Below, piece after piece: positions 45,409-56,322 of a stretch of 64,000 nucleotides of DNA. Numbering within the stretch: position 1 is the first letter of the stretch; every line of letters begins with the position of its first letter. A model generated the notes under the pieces. The model searched no databases. It saw nothing but the letters and a program-made list of their open reading frames with translations, and was not told the DNA's origin. A program made the translations under genes and the position numbers. The DNA comes from Adiantum capillus-veneris (taxonomy: Eukaryota; Streptophyta; Polypodiopsida; Polypodiales; Pteridaceae), in assembly GCA_014529385.2 (NCBI GenBank), contig CM043960.1, positions 75,239,910 to 75,303,909 on the forward strand, given 5' to 3'.

Positions 45409-46812
45409 ATGGAGAGCCAACGCCAAATGTCTGGATATCCTCTTTTCTTTGGAGAGCCTGGAGAGGATGCAGAATTATTTTTAGCAAAATTCAAGATGTC
45501 TTGCCGTATCAAGAGGATAGTAACCGATCAAGAACGTGTAGAAATGTTTGAGTTGGTCCTTAGGAAAGATGCTAGTACTTGGTTTGACTCTTTGCCTGAG
45601 GAAGTTAAGGGGAATTACACAGAAGTTTTAAATCGTTTTAAGAGATACTTCTTTGATCCCCAAAACACTCAGAAACTATGGCAAGACATTGTTTCTCATA
45701 AGCAAAAAGACTTAGATGACTACTACTTGTACAAGCAAGAGTTTCTACGTCTTTGGGCTCTATGGATACGAAATGTTGCTAACCCTGGTGATGGTGCAGA
45801 ATTTTTAAAGAAGGAGAGGTTCATAGCCGGACTCTTTCCTAACCTTAAGGTAAAAGTTGAGGCGGGTGCACCTGCTACTTTTGATGCAGCTGAAACTAGG
45901 GCTGCTGAGAAGTATAGGAAACTCAAGTGCTTAAGGGGAGAGGTTCCAATAGAAGGTCTTAGACCCAAAGGTAAGTCACAAGCATCAACATCGAGGGAGC
46001 TTCCTGAGGTAACGGCGGAAGTAATTGAGAAGTTAAACGAATCTTTAAGCAGCCTGTCAATTCACCTTGCACAAGCTGTAGGTCCAAAGGGACAAGCAAA
46101 GAAGTCTGAAGAGCGAGATCCACGACCTAGGAGAGTCTTGCAATGTTGGAATTGCGGAGAGTCTGGACATGGGATGTATAATTGTCCTTGGCCCCGTGGG
46201 GAGCCAGGGAGGCCTAACTTGAATTACCCAGTGATGAATGCAGGTGAAGGAACAGGTCAACAACCAAGGCTTCTACAAAGGCCAAATGGACCAAGACCAC
46301 CTTCACAAGGGGTAGAAGGAGTTCCACCTTTGCCAGATCCAAATGTGCATGTGGTAGAGGTGACAAATTCAAATGAGGTTGACATGGAAGCCAATGGAAT
46401 TAAGCGTGGCCGAGGAAAAGGTAAAGAGAAAGAAGGAGTCACATCACAGAGTGACCATGGACAAGGCAAGAAGGCAAAAGAGACCAAGGAAGCTAAGAGG
46501 ACTCGACGTCGTATCAATCTCCAAGACTTCCCTCTTGGACATGGTATGGCTCCGTACAACTTGTTGGAAGACATGAGAGGTAAGGGTCCTGATATTTCAT
46601 GGCCTCAATTTCTTGCATTATGTCCACAAGTTAGGAGGGATTTAACAAGGGCAGTTAGCACTAGGAGAAAGGTAAAAGAGAGTGTGCATGTTGTAAAAAT
46701 TGCACAAGCTGAAATGAATGAGGACATTACACCAGTGCTAGACTGTTACATCAAAGGGAGATTGGTTAGGAAAGGTCTAGTGGATGGGGGTGCGGACTCA
46801 TGCAAAAACTAG
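45409..46812 (+). CDS. B gag (467 aa) running into protease start
   Basis: It starts at ATG 45409 (MESQRQMSGYPLFFGEPGED). The retrotransposon gag domain covers roughly residues 10-180, with WFDSLPEEVKGNYTEVLNRF and IAGLFPNLKVKVEAG. An intact CCHC knuckle CWNCGESGHGMYNC lies near residues 245-258, followed by a charged KR-rich linker. The last residues LVDGGADS are the start of the aspartic protease, where the frame ends in TAG at 46810. Gag packages the genomic RNA in virus-like particles. This is the longest intact Gag in the window. Confidence 0.85.
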   Translation: MESQRQMSGYPLFFGEPGEDAELFLAKFKMSCRIKRIVTDQERVEMFELVLRKDASTWFDSLPEEVKGNYTEVLNRFKRYFFDPQNTQKLWQDIVSHKQKDLDDYYLYKQEFLRLWALWIRNVANPGDGAEFLKKERFIAGLFPNLKVKVEAGAPATFDAAETRAAEKYRKLKCLRGEVPIEGLRPKGKSQASTSRELPEVTAEVIEKLNESLSSLSIHLAQAVGPKGQAKKSEERDPRPRRVLQCWNCGESGHGMYNCPWPRGEPGRPNLNYPVMNAGEGTGQQPRLLQRPNGPRPPSQGVEGVPPLPDPNVHVVEVTNSNEVDMEANGIKRGRGKGKEKEGVTSQSDHGQGKKAKETKEAKRTRRRINLQDFPLGHGMAPYNLLEDMRGKGPDISWPQFLALCPQVRRDLTRAVSTRRKVKESVHVVKIAQAEMNEDITPVLDCYIKGRLVRKGLVDGGADSCKN

Positions 46813-49800
46813 GCATGCATATCCATGAGACACCTGAAATTAGGGTCAAGATGGCAAACAATAGCAAGGCTAGGTGCGTAGGCATTTGTAAAAATGTTTT
46901 TGTGGAGGCCTTTGGCATTAAGAAGGCAGTGGATTTCTATGTCATGTCTACCAAGGGAAATGGTTACCCATTTATCCTAGGAAGACCATGGCTAATGAAA
47001 ATGCGAGCTTTGCAGGATTGGGAGAGTGGAAAGCTAATTTGCAGGAATGACAATCACAAGAAGGTTGTCTTTGACATGAAGGAGCAACGCCAAGAGGAGC
47101 TCCATGAAGAATCATCTCAAAGTGAGACGGAAGAAGGTTGGACCGATAGCACTTCAGAAGAAGAAAGTAGCGGCAGCATTACTGAAGAGGAGTCTTCCAT
47201 CGAAGTCATGGGGGTAAGGTTTAAGCCAAGCAACCAAGAGACCTCTTGTCAAGGCTTGGAGGAGGTAGGTCCTCAAGAGAACGAAGGTGATCAAGATGAA
47301 GGGATGTTGGAAGGTATGCTATCAACAACACTTACAAAGAATGAAAGAGAGGAGTTCAAATGTGTGCTAAGGAAGTTTCCTAGGCTTTTTGCGAAAGACT
47401 ACACTGACGTGCGTGGAGTAGATGTTGTTCAACACAAGATTGAGTTGAAGCCAGAGGCCACACCTAAGGCTCAAAAGCTACGAAGGCTAGGAGTCATTAA
47501 AGAGCAGGCTCTACTCAAGGAGGTAAGAAAGCTTCTAGCAGCAGGGTTCATTTATCCAGTGGAGAATTCAGAGTGGGTCTCTCCTGTTGTTGTCACTCCT
47601 AAGAAGAACGGCAAGTGGAGGGTGTGTGTGGATTACCGTCCCCTCAATGAGGCAACAAAGAGAGATCACTTTCCCCTCCCATTCCAGGATGAGATACTAA
47701 ATGAGGTAGCTGGTCATGAGAAGTACACTGTGTGCGATGGTTACTCAGGGTTGTTATGCTTTTAGAGTCATGCCATTTGGTCTGACAAATGCTCCTGCAA
47801 CATTCCAACGTTTCATGAATATGGTGTTTCAAGCATTCTTTGGAAAGTCAATTAGGGTGTTCATTGATGATTTCTGTATTTATAGCTCAAAATCATTGCA
47901 TCTGCAAAGGGTAGAAGAAGGTTTAAAGAAGCTCTACGACATGGGAGGTCAACTCAACCCCGACAAGTGCCATATAGGTGAGGATGAAGTAATCTTGCTT
48001 GGTCATAAAGTTTCTTACAAAGGCATTGAAGTGGATCCTTCGAAGGCAAAGGCTCTTATTGAGCTACCATCACCCAAGAGTCTTAAGGAGGTCATCTCGT
48101 TCATTCAAAAGGTGAAGTATATGTCACGCTTCATTCACTTAGCCTCGGAGTTACTTCACCCTTTGCAAAAGTTGACACAACAAGTAGAATTTGCATGGTC
48201 TGATGAGCTTGAAGAGTACTTTTGTAACATTAAAATCATTTTGTCAGAGCTACCAACACTCATGCCTCCTTGTTGGGAATACACATTCTTTGTTAGCTCT
48301 AGTGCTAGGAAAGAAACAATTGGTGCTGTGTTGCTACAACAAGATCCCCACAGTACAAGGATGCGACCCATCTACTTTGCTAGTAGGGTCATGAATGCTT
48401 TGGAGAGGGACTACACAGAAGCAGAACTCATGATGCTTTCTCTCATGTTTGCGGTGAGAAAGTTTAGATCCTACCTGCTACCAAAACCTTTTGTAATTCT
48501 CACTGCAGAAAATTTGTTCCCTTGGGTGTCATCTCAAATGAATCTTAGTACTAGGATCTCAAAGTGGATTATGGAGTTGCAAGAGTTTCAATACTCTTTC
48601 AAGGTAGAAGATAGTGTGCGTGCACAATTGGCAGGGATTCTCACTTATAGGATGCACGAAAAGGAGATTAAGGTGCCTGAAGTAAAGACCCTACCATTGC
48701 CACCACCAAAAAGTATTCCTAATGCTTTTACTTTGTTCTTTGATGGAGCTTTTCGTCGAGCCACAGGAAAAGCAGGGGGAGGGCTAGTGTTGCTCAACCC
48801 AAGTGGAGAGGTGGTCATGAAAAAGAAGTTCAATCTACCAAGTTCAGCTAGCAACAATGAAGCAGAATATGACACTCTACTTCATGGTTTGAAGATGTGC
48901 ATTGGCCAAGGGATACAACGCGTCATGGTAAAGGGAGATGCACTTCTCATTGTTAAACAGATTTTAGGCATTTGGGCATGCAAGAATGAGAGCTTACGGA
49001 CAAAAGTTCATGCCATTCGTAGATTGTTTAATCAATTTGAAGAAGTGCAACTATATCATATTCCTAGGAAACAGAATGAAGATGCTGATTTACTTGCACA
49101 ACAAGCCGTTGCATGTGTAAAGAAAGAAGTGCAGGTCATCATGGTGGCGGCTGCTGTGAAGCAACCGCGGTACCAGGGATTGGAGTCATTGGCTCCCATC
49201 ATTGGCTACATTTTGGAGGGTGAGTTTCCACCAGACTTCACAAAAGCTCAGAAGAGGAGACTCATGAAGAAGGCAAGCGTATATCTCTTCCTAGAAGGCT
49301 CCCTCTATCAAAGAGGGAAGGATCAAGTGTGCAGACGAGTACCAACTATCAAGGAAATTCCAGCCATTCTAAAAGGTTTGCATGAAGAGGCATGTGGTGG
49401 TCATTTTGCCCAAGAATTAACTGTGAAGAAGATTTTGCTTTCGGGGTATGTTTGGCCAAGTTTGCATGTGGATGTTCAACATTGGTGTAAAAGTTGTCAC
49501 ACTTGTCAGATAAATGGAAATAGAAGGTTGGTGCATGGCCCAAGGCAAATAGTGCTTGCAAATGGACCCTTTGAAAAGTGGGGCATTGATGCTATGGGTC
49601 CTCTGCCTAGGACAAAAAATGGTAAACTCTACATTCTAGTGGCTGTAGACTATATGACTAGGTGGGTGGAAGCACAAAGTGTGGCAAAGGTAAATGAGAA
49701 GACAGTAAGCAAATTCGTCTACACTCACATTTGTTGTAGATTTGGCACACCTTTGGAGATTGTTTCTGATAATGGTCCAGGGTTTAGAAAAGGATTGCTC

Positions 49801-50604
49801 ACAGAAGTTTGTGAAGAGCTTCACATTCTACATCGTCATAGCACACCATACTACCCACAGTAAAATGGTTTGGTGGAAAAGGCTAATGGTGTCATTGCAG
49901 GAATCATTAGAAAGATGGTGCAAAACAAGGCAAAATTATGGGATGACTTCTTGGATGGTGCCTTGTGGGCGTATCGAACCACATATAGGGAAGCCACGGA
50001 GTTCACACCATTTCACTTGGTCTATGGTCAAGAGGCTTTACAGCCAATTGAGCTAAACATTCCAACAATGCGACTTCATGGCAAATTAGCACAAGATGAT
50101 CAAGAGGTATGGATGGATCGACTTCTTACGTTAGTGGAGCTTGAGTGGAAAAGAGAAGCAGCATACGAGTGCTACAAGAGGAAAGCCACACAAGCGAAAG
50201 AAACGCACGACAAGAAACTGAAGGACAAAGGCATCAAGGAAGGAGAGCTTGTGCTAAGGTATGACAATCGACTTGACAATCGTTTTGATGCCAAGTTTGA
50301 AAATAGATGGCAAGGGCCATACATAGTCAAGAAGGCTTTCAATTCTAGCTACTATCAGCTTATGGACTTGAATGGTAAAGAGCTCTCCAGGAAGGTAAAC
50401 GGGTATCGCTTGAAGCCCTATTTGAGTCGCCTTCTACCAAAGGATCTACCAAAGATCTGTCCAAAGGCCGCTGTCTCATGTAAGTATTGTTACATGAAGC
50501 ATGAGTGTAACTCCAGCCAAAATTCTGAGGGGCCAAACAATGAAGATCTCGTCAAGGACTCTGAAGCACTCTCTTTGGAAAAGATGCTCTATGATGGTAC
50601 ATGA
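46800..50604 (+). pseudogene. B pol: protease, RT, degenerate RNase H, second RNase H, integrase (three lesions)
   Basis: The -1 frame resumes protease at MQKLGMHIHETPE and includes FILGRPWL. The residues usually found between the DGG active site and this block are absent, suggesting a deletion. RT is split at 47750-47765: DGYSG is followed directly by CYAFRVMPFGL, lacking about 25 residues. RT then continues with the catalytic FIDDFCIYS. The first RNase H has lost its catalytic Asp (SSSARK in place of a D-A-S type). The second (48720-49120) keeps FFDGAF, NNEAEY, KGDA and EDADLLAQQA. Integrase has an HHCC finger (CKSCHTC), WGIDAMGPL and VSDNGPG. An in-frame TAA at 49861 precedes NGLVEKANG. 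Confidence 0.85.
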
Positions 50605-50617
50605 ATATACCATCATC

Positions 50618-50632
50618 CAGGGGGAGGGCTAA
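50618..50632 (+). promoter_or_regulatory. Polypurine tract of B
   Basis: CAGGGGGAGGGCTAA immediately precedes the 3' LTR start TGATAGCC. Confidence 0.8.
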
Positions 50633-51177
50633 TGATAGCCGTTTTTTTGGCTATCTGTAATTGCCACAGTGAGTTACCTCACCCTACCAAAATCACCCAA
50701 ACACTGTGGCTATCCCTACCATTTCACTGTACATAGGCGTGCGTGAGTCACGGGACTTTTCCCTTATCTTCTTAAAAACCCTCAGCTAGCTAGTCACTGG
50801 GCTAGGTGAGCCAAAAAAAATTAAAAAAATAAAAAAATAAAAGTATATTATGGCCTCTTTGTGTGTAAATATTTCATTGTATATATGGCCTAAATATAGG
50901 GATTTTTTATAATTATTTTGGTATTTTATTTAAATATTTCTACTTGGGTGTGTGTTTTATTAAACCTATGTACACCTTCTTTCATCCTCTTACACCATAA
51001 TTTTATTTTTTTGCCAATATGTACATACTCTAACCTCATATTTTTCCTTTATACAAATCACTCCCACATTTTCACCCTCACCCTCGTGAAAACAAAAAAT
51101 TGATTTCTACTCATTGGTTACTTTTATTATATTATTTACTTGCATACATTTTCCTCTTTCACCCAAAATAATTCAAG
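50633..51177 (+). repeat. B 3' LTR, truncated to 545 bp
   Basis: It matches 41079-41628 almost base for base, then stops at ATTCAAG and joins the integrase tail of A. About 2.1 kb of the LTR is missing, including its TATA box, and no target duplication is present. A deletion after insertion best explains this. Confidence 0.88.
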
Positions 51178-51477
51178 TTGCCCAACCATTGGCTCATACA
51201 CAATGCCTTTCATGTAAGCCTATTTAAGCCCTACAAAGGAGAACCACCAAGTAAACCTATTATTGAAGACCCTCCCAAAGTTGAAGACCAAGAAGAGGTA
51301 CTACAACCCGAAGCCATCCTTCGGCATGAAGACAAGGTACTACGACATGGTAAGATTATTAGACGGTATCTTATTGAGTTCAAAGATTATCCTTTTGAAG
51401 ATGCTAGATGGATGCAAGGAATACAGCTTAGGGATAGTATGAACCTTGTCAATGCTTACAATTCTACATTAGAGTAA
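51178..51477 (+). pseudogene. A pol C-terminus: integrase tail with chromodomain-like motif
   Basis: The frame reads PNHWLIHNAFHVSLFKPYKG, the conserved end of plant gypsy integrases. It continues through a linker to EAILRHEDKVLRHGKIIRRY and LIEFKDYPFEDARWMQ, the chromodomain-like LVKWKGYP.EDATWE pattern. It is the natural continuation of the pol cut at 41078, but RNase H and integrase core are missing between. The apparent start Met is only the junction with B. Confidence 0.75.
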
Positions 51478-51831
51478 GCAAATGTACAAATTTCTTTGAA
51501 ATGACCAATCTTTTTGTCTTATAAGACTAGTTCTCTTTTTATTGTGCACAATTTTAGTATGCATGCTTAGAATCATGTTTGTGATGACGACGTCTCTCAA
51601 ACACCAAGTAGAATTTTTCACTCTACTTTGGGAGAATGAAATGGACTAAAGAGCAGACATGCTTATGGCAGCTATGTCTCCCAAGCACCAAATGGATTAG
51701 TCGTCCATCTTGGAAAGATGTCATAGGGTAAAAAGGGATCCTCTACCTGCTAAGTAAGATTGACTAATGACTAAGGCTTTATCTCTTCTACCTCATAGTC
51801 GAGGATGACTATGATTTCAAGAGAGAGGTAA
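51478..51831 (+). other. A 3' untranslated region and polypurine tract
   Basis: This is the non-coding tail of A between the pol stop and the 3' LTR. AAGAGAGAGG at 51820-51829 is a plausible polypurine tract next to TGTCATAAAA. Confidence 0.55.
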
Positions 51832-52643
51832 TGTCATAAAAACTAATATCTAACCAACCAAAATGATTTTCTTGTATTAAACTGATCACTTAATTGTGGG
51901 AGAATAAACGGGAACAAGGGTTAAGATATTGATATGTTCTTATAGATCTATCTCAACACGGGGCCAATGCTAAAGGGACCCAAATGAGAGATGGTCTATC
52001 AAAGAGCAAGGCTAACCAATGGAGTAGAAGACCTTAGGTTTAGCTTCATGGAAGACCTCCAATAGTTAGTGTAAAAGCCCTTTGACCTTAGGTAAGCTAG
52101 GGATGATGGGAACTCGGCCCAAGCTTGAGGTACTTGAGGTGGGATCCCAGCCCAAGCTTAAGGTGCTTGACATGCTTGAGATGCTAGGGATGTACTTGAG
52201 GTAAGAAAACAGCCCAACCTTGAAGTGCTTAAGGTTGGGGGGCCAAGCTTGTGGTGGAAACTGGGCCTAAGCTTGAGGGGCTTGAGGTGTTAAAAGTCAA
52301 AGATCTAATCCCTACAAGAAGGGGGCGAGGCCTACATGAGGGGGGATCAGAGAGAACACCGACACACTCACACAAGGCCGACTTGGTACAAAGAAAGCAA
52401 AGGAGACACTTGTCAAGCTCCTCCTCATGTTGCCCTCATGGTGTGCCTGAAGCCTATTGGTTGTCCATCCAAGGGGTCCAATGATGGAGAATTAACTAAT
52501 TGATTTTGCATTTATCAAGTCCTCTCTCTCAAAGGGGAAAGGGGGACACTTGTCCCAAGGCTACCCTTGTTGCTTGGTATCACTCTTGATTATGATTGGC
52601 TAGGCCAGGAGGGGTCCAATGAGCTTCAAGCATGAGCTACAAG
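51832..52643 (+). repeat. A 3' LTR, left part
   Basis: It matches the 5' LTR from TGTCATAAAAACTAATATC, without the fold-back insertion. It is interrupted at GCTACAAG (52636-52643) by the hAT transposon. Confidence 0.85.
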
Positions 52644-52749
52644 TAGGGATTTTAATTACGCGATGACGCATTTTGTTAAATGTTAATTATTGTTGTTATT
52701 ATCACTATTTTTTTCATGTCGATAACATATCTAATGTCATGACCTACGA

Positions 52750-52875
52750 AAACCGGTAGAGAACGTAGAGCCGGCGGGACAACCAACAATCCCGGCAGGC
52801 CCGGCGGGTTTAATATGAAACCCGACGGGCCCGACGGGACAAGCAAGAATCCCGTCGGGCCCGTCGTGTACCCCC
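52750..52875. repeat. GC-rich subterminal repeats, hAT left end
   Basis: Repeated short motifs CCGGCGGG, CCCGACGGG and CCCGTCGGG stand out from the AT-rich surroundings. The same motif class lies at 60675-60775 at the other end. Subterminal arrays of this kind are transposase-binding sites in other hAT elements; that role here is inferred. Confidence 0.65.
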
Positions 52876-52892
52876 TCCATATTTGGCGGCTC

Positions 52893-52899
52893 TATATAA
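52893..52899 (+). promoter_or_regulatory. TATA box, hAT left end (transposase side)
   Basis: TATATAA in GGCTCTATATAACCC lies just inside the GC-rich repeats. It is suitably placed to transcribe rightward through the tandem array to the transposase start at 53929, implying a ~1-kb leader, possibly with an intron ending at TTGCAG near 53916. Confidence 0.5.
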
Positions 52900-53027
52900 C
52901 CCTTGTATAGACCTCACATCACATCACCTCTTCCTCTAAATTTGGTCATCCTTTAAAATTTAGAAGAAAAACTAAAGGTTAAAAAATGAATAGTCTTTAA
53001 AAAAAATTAAAACTTAATGTAACTCTG

Positions 53028-53790
53028 ATCATGGATCATTAGTTCTTTTTTGGACTGAACTGATTCTTGAAAGGAGGTAGAAAGGTGAATCTTTGGGTCG
53101 GTATGTCTACATTTGGGATGGACTGATTTCATGTTTGGTTCATCGTTATATTTGCTAAATTGATTGCTATATTGATTAGAACTTCTATCATGGGTCATTA
53201 GTTTTTCTTTGGACTGAAGTAATTCTTGAAAAGAGATAGAAAGGTGAATCTTTGGGTCGATATCTCTACTTTTGGGATGGACTGATCACATGTTTGATTC
53301 ACCGCTGTATTTGCTTGCTAATCCGATTAGAGCTCCAATCATGGATCATTAGTTCTTTTTTGGACTGGACTGATTCATGAAAGGAGGTAGGAAGGTGAAT
53401 CTTTGGGTGGATATCTCTACTTTTGGGATGGATTGATCACATGTTTGATTCACCGCTGTATTTGCTTGTTATTCCGATTAGAGCTCCAATCATGGGTCAT
53501 TAGTTCTTTTTTGGACTGGACTGATTCATGAAAGGAGGTAGGAAGGTGAATCTTTGGGTCAATATCTCTACTTTTGGGATGGACTGATACTGATGTTTGA
53601 TTCACCACTGTATTTGCTTGCTATTTCGATTAGAGCTCCAATCATGGGTCAATAGTTCTTTTTTGGACTAGACTGATTCATAAAAGGAGGTAGGAAGGTG
53701 AATCTTTGGGTCGATATCTCTACTTTTGGGATGGACTGATCACATATTTGATTCACCATTGTATTTGCTTGCTCATGTTTGAGTAGATTG
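53028..53790. repeat. Tandem array, ~151-bp unit, five copies
   Basis: Each unit starts near ATCATGGGTCATTAGTTCTT and contains GGTGAATCTTTGGGTC and TGATTCACCGCTGTATTTGC. Starts are near 53028, 53188, 53339, 53489 and 53641. The array lies in the inferred transposase leader. Confidence 0.9.
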
Positions 53791-53928
53791 AGGTTTATTC
53801 CCTTCAGGCTTCACTACTACGCTTGTGTGTGATATTGATTATAACACTAATGTTTGGTTTGAGTAATACTTGAAAGAAGAGATAGCATATTGAGCTATGT
53901 TTATTGGTCTTGCAGGCATCCAATAAGT

Positions 53929-56206
53929 ATGTCTTCCACCGGGAATGTGAGCGGTGATGTTGGTGTCTCAAGCCTGGCTTCCTTGAGGAGACCTCCTACC
54001 TCGATGCCAGGTCCTGCTTCGCAGGGCAAGCGAAAGGCAGGTGGAAAAAGTCCAGGACCCGAGTGGAATTTTGCCATAAATTTAAATAAGTATCAAGATT
54101 AGAAATGTAACTTTTGTGGCGAAGAGAAATCTTGAGGAGCACCAAGAATAAGGGATCATTTTCTAGGTGGCAATACCAGAATCCAAGGAGGAAAGTGCAA
54201 GGGCTTAGATGCAAAAGAAGCAGCTATGCGCTTAAAAGCTTTAATTGGTAAGAAAATTTCCACAAGCAAAAGATCAAAACTCTCTACTTTCAACCATCAC
54301 ACCCCGGTATCGATAAGATCAAACCAGGATGAGGGATCATTGGGTGTAACGCCCACCAATGGAGTCACTCAAAGCAGGGAACCAACTTCTCATATCGATG
54401 GAACTACACCTCCAAACCATTGATCTCCTGACTTTCAGGTAGGATCGTCAGAAAGTAGACAGGTTAGCTTACAGACGAGCTTCAAAACGCTTGCCTTAGA
54501 AGAAGCACAACTTGCACTAGCTAAACCGTCTATTTCACTGGGGGATCATTGGCCATTGTCACCCGTGATGCATGGAAGTCAGCTTGGAAACGCATTGGGG
54601 AGTATGGTGCTGGATTTACCCCTCCAACATATCACCATATGAGAAATCAACTGTTGGATAAATGTTACACAAGCACACAAGGATATTCAAAGGGTAATAT
54701 TAAATGCAACAGAACAATTTGGATACACCATAGCTAGTGATGGTTGGTCCAATGTTCAAAGGCAGCCATTGATCAACATCATGCTTGTATGTCCTCGTGG
54801 TGAATGTTTTATCAAAGCTGTGGATAGCTCTGGTCAAATAAAGTCTGGCAGTTTTATAGCTGACATCATTGGCGGACGCAGTGGAGGAACTTGGAAAAGA
54901 AAATGTTGTCCAAGTAATCATGGACAATGCCAAAAATTGCAGGGCTGCAGGTAGGATACTTGAAAGTCGCTTCTCTCACCTATATAGTGCTGGTTGCAGT
55001 ACACACAGCTTGAACTTGGTATTGCAAGATTGGTACAAGAGTAATGACATAGAGTGGTTCAAATGGATAGTAGACAATGCTCACTTAATAGTCAAGTTTG
55101 TTTTGAAGCGTCAGAGGGTTCTTGACATGTACCGTCAGAGGATGTCTGCTATGTTAAAACTGCCGTGCGAAACTAGATTTTGCACCAACTACTATACGGT
55201 AGAATCACTAATAAAAAATAAGAATGCTGTGATGGAGAAATTTGTTTGTGCCACTTTTTCAGAATGGAAGGCCGGTCAAAGGGAGAAGATAAAAAGCAAA
55301 ATAGGGGTGATCAGAGATCTACTAGCTGATCGCCACTTCTGGGATGATGTGGTGAATGTGCACAATTTCATGATGCCAATTATGCTCGCATTACGCCAAT
55401 TGGATTATGCCTTGCCTAACATAGGTAAGGTGTGGATGGCTTGGTGGAGTGTTCAAGAAAGCCTTGCAAATTGAGAGGAGCCCCAGGAGCCAATTGTGAA
55501 GCCTTGGAAGACACCATTCACTCAAAAGAGGAGAGAAATTCTGAGAAAGTATGTGCATGGTTGATGGGTTGGAGCACATAGTCCACTACACAGCGTAGCT
55601 TTCTTATTGGATCCAGAGTATTGGGCAATGGAGATAGACAAACTTGATGAGGCGGTGCTGGAAGACTTTTATGATGTGATAGGCAGGTTTTATGCTGATC
55701 CTGATGAGCATGCATCAGCTTTTACTGATCTTACAAAGTTTAAACTCAAAGAGGGTAAGTTTGGTACATAATTTGTGCACAAACTTGCCACGGAGCAACC
55801 AACGTGGAAGTGGTGGATGATGAATGGTGGTAGTGCACCCACCCTTAAACGCCTAGCTGTTACAATCCTAGCCCAATGTGCATCTAATTCAAGTTCTGAG
55901 AGAAACTAGAGTACATACAAATATGTACATTCCACCATCAAAAACCGCCTTCTAAATTCAAGAGCTGAAAAATTGGTGTATATGTACTGCAACCATCGGC
56001 TATTGGCAAGAGTGCAAGCTGAGAACTACAAAGAGGAGATGCCGCGCTAGACTTATGATGTAACCAATGATGAGGTGGACGAAGACAGTGAGCTGCAAGG
56101 GGAATCTCATGAAGTAGAAACTACATGTACTTTAGAAGAGATCGAAGAGAATCTGGAAATTGAACCAACTTTGACCCATCGCAGCAAGCAACGGTGGTTT
56201 AATTAA
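53929..56206 (+). pseudogene. hAT transposase (BED finger, DUF659-type, dimerisation domain), decayed
   Basis: It starts at ATG 53929 (MSSTGNVSGDVG). A BED-type zinc finger follows (CNFCG...RIRDHFLGG near 54105-54160). The central domain of the DUF659 hAT type contains YTIASDGWSNVQRQPLINIM near 54720-54785 and VVQVIMDNAKNCRAAG, AGCSTHSLNLVLQDW (54905-55030); the Asp residues and CAxH/CSTH motif are as in hAT catalytic cores. The C-terminal dimerisation domain reads WWMMNGGSAPTLKRLAVTIL, then SSSERN-stop-STYKYVHSTI and NRLLNSRAEKLVYMY (55810-56000). At least seven in-frame stops and one frameshift break it; some (TAG in place of Trp) look like C-to-T deamination. Confidence 0.85.
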
Positions 56207-56322
56207 TAGATTATCCAATCCATTGAGTGACTTTTGTTTAAGTTCAGAAACTGTTTATCTTATAAGATTTTTTTTATAGTTAGTTTAAGGTTTAGACATT
56301 TGCTTAATAATAAACGAAGCCC

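Larger units (their letters stand above)
41079..51177 (+). mobile_element. B: Tat-like Ty3/gypsy element with four extra ORFs before gag
   Basis: It has a full 5' LTR (2,670 bp), a primer site, two pairs of paralogous ORFs, gag, and pol with a second RNase H. A polypurine tract precedes a 3' LTR cut after 545 bp. The shared LTR part differs by about three substitutions and one 4-bp indel, so insertion into A was recent. Dual RNase H and extra ORFs upstream of gag place it near the Tat/Ogre group. Pol is broken in at least three places. Confidence 0.85.

Noticed and set aside
46800-46812. Possible programmed -1 frameshift (C AAA AAC TAG) between B gag and pol
   Set aside because: The heptamer is near-canonical and the -1 frame does continue pol. 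But the protease residues normally found between DGG and the KLG block are missing, so a deletion explains the frame change better. No downstream pseudoknot was assessed.
53929-56206. Possibility that the transposase stops are bypassed by RNA editing or recoding
   Set aside because: Stops of all three types plus a frameshift occur, and this is nuclear DNA. Ordinary decay with C-to-T deamination is sufficient.
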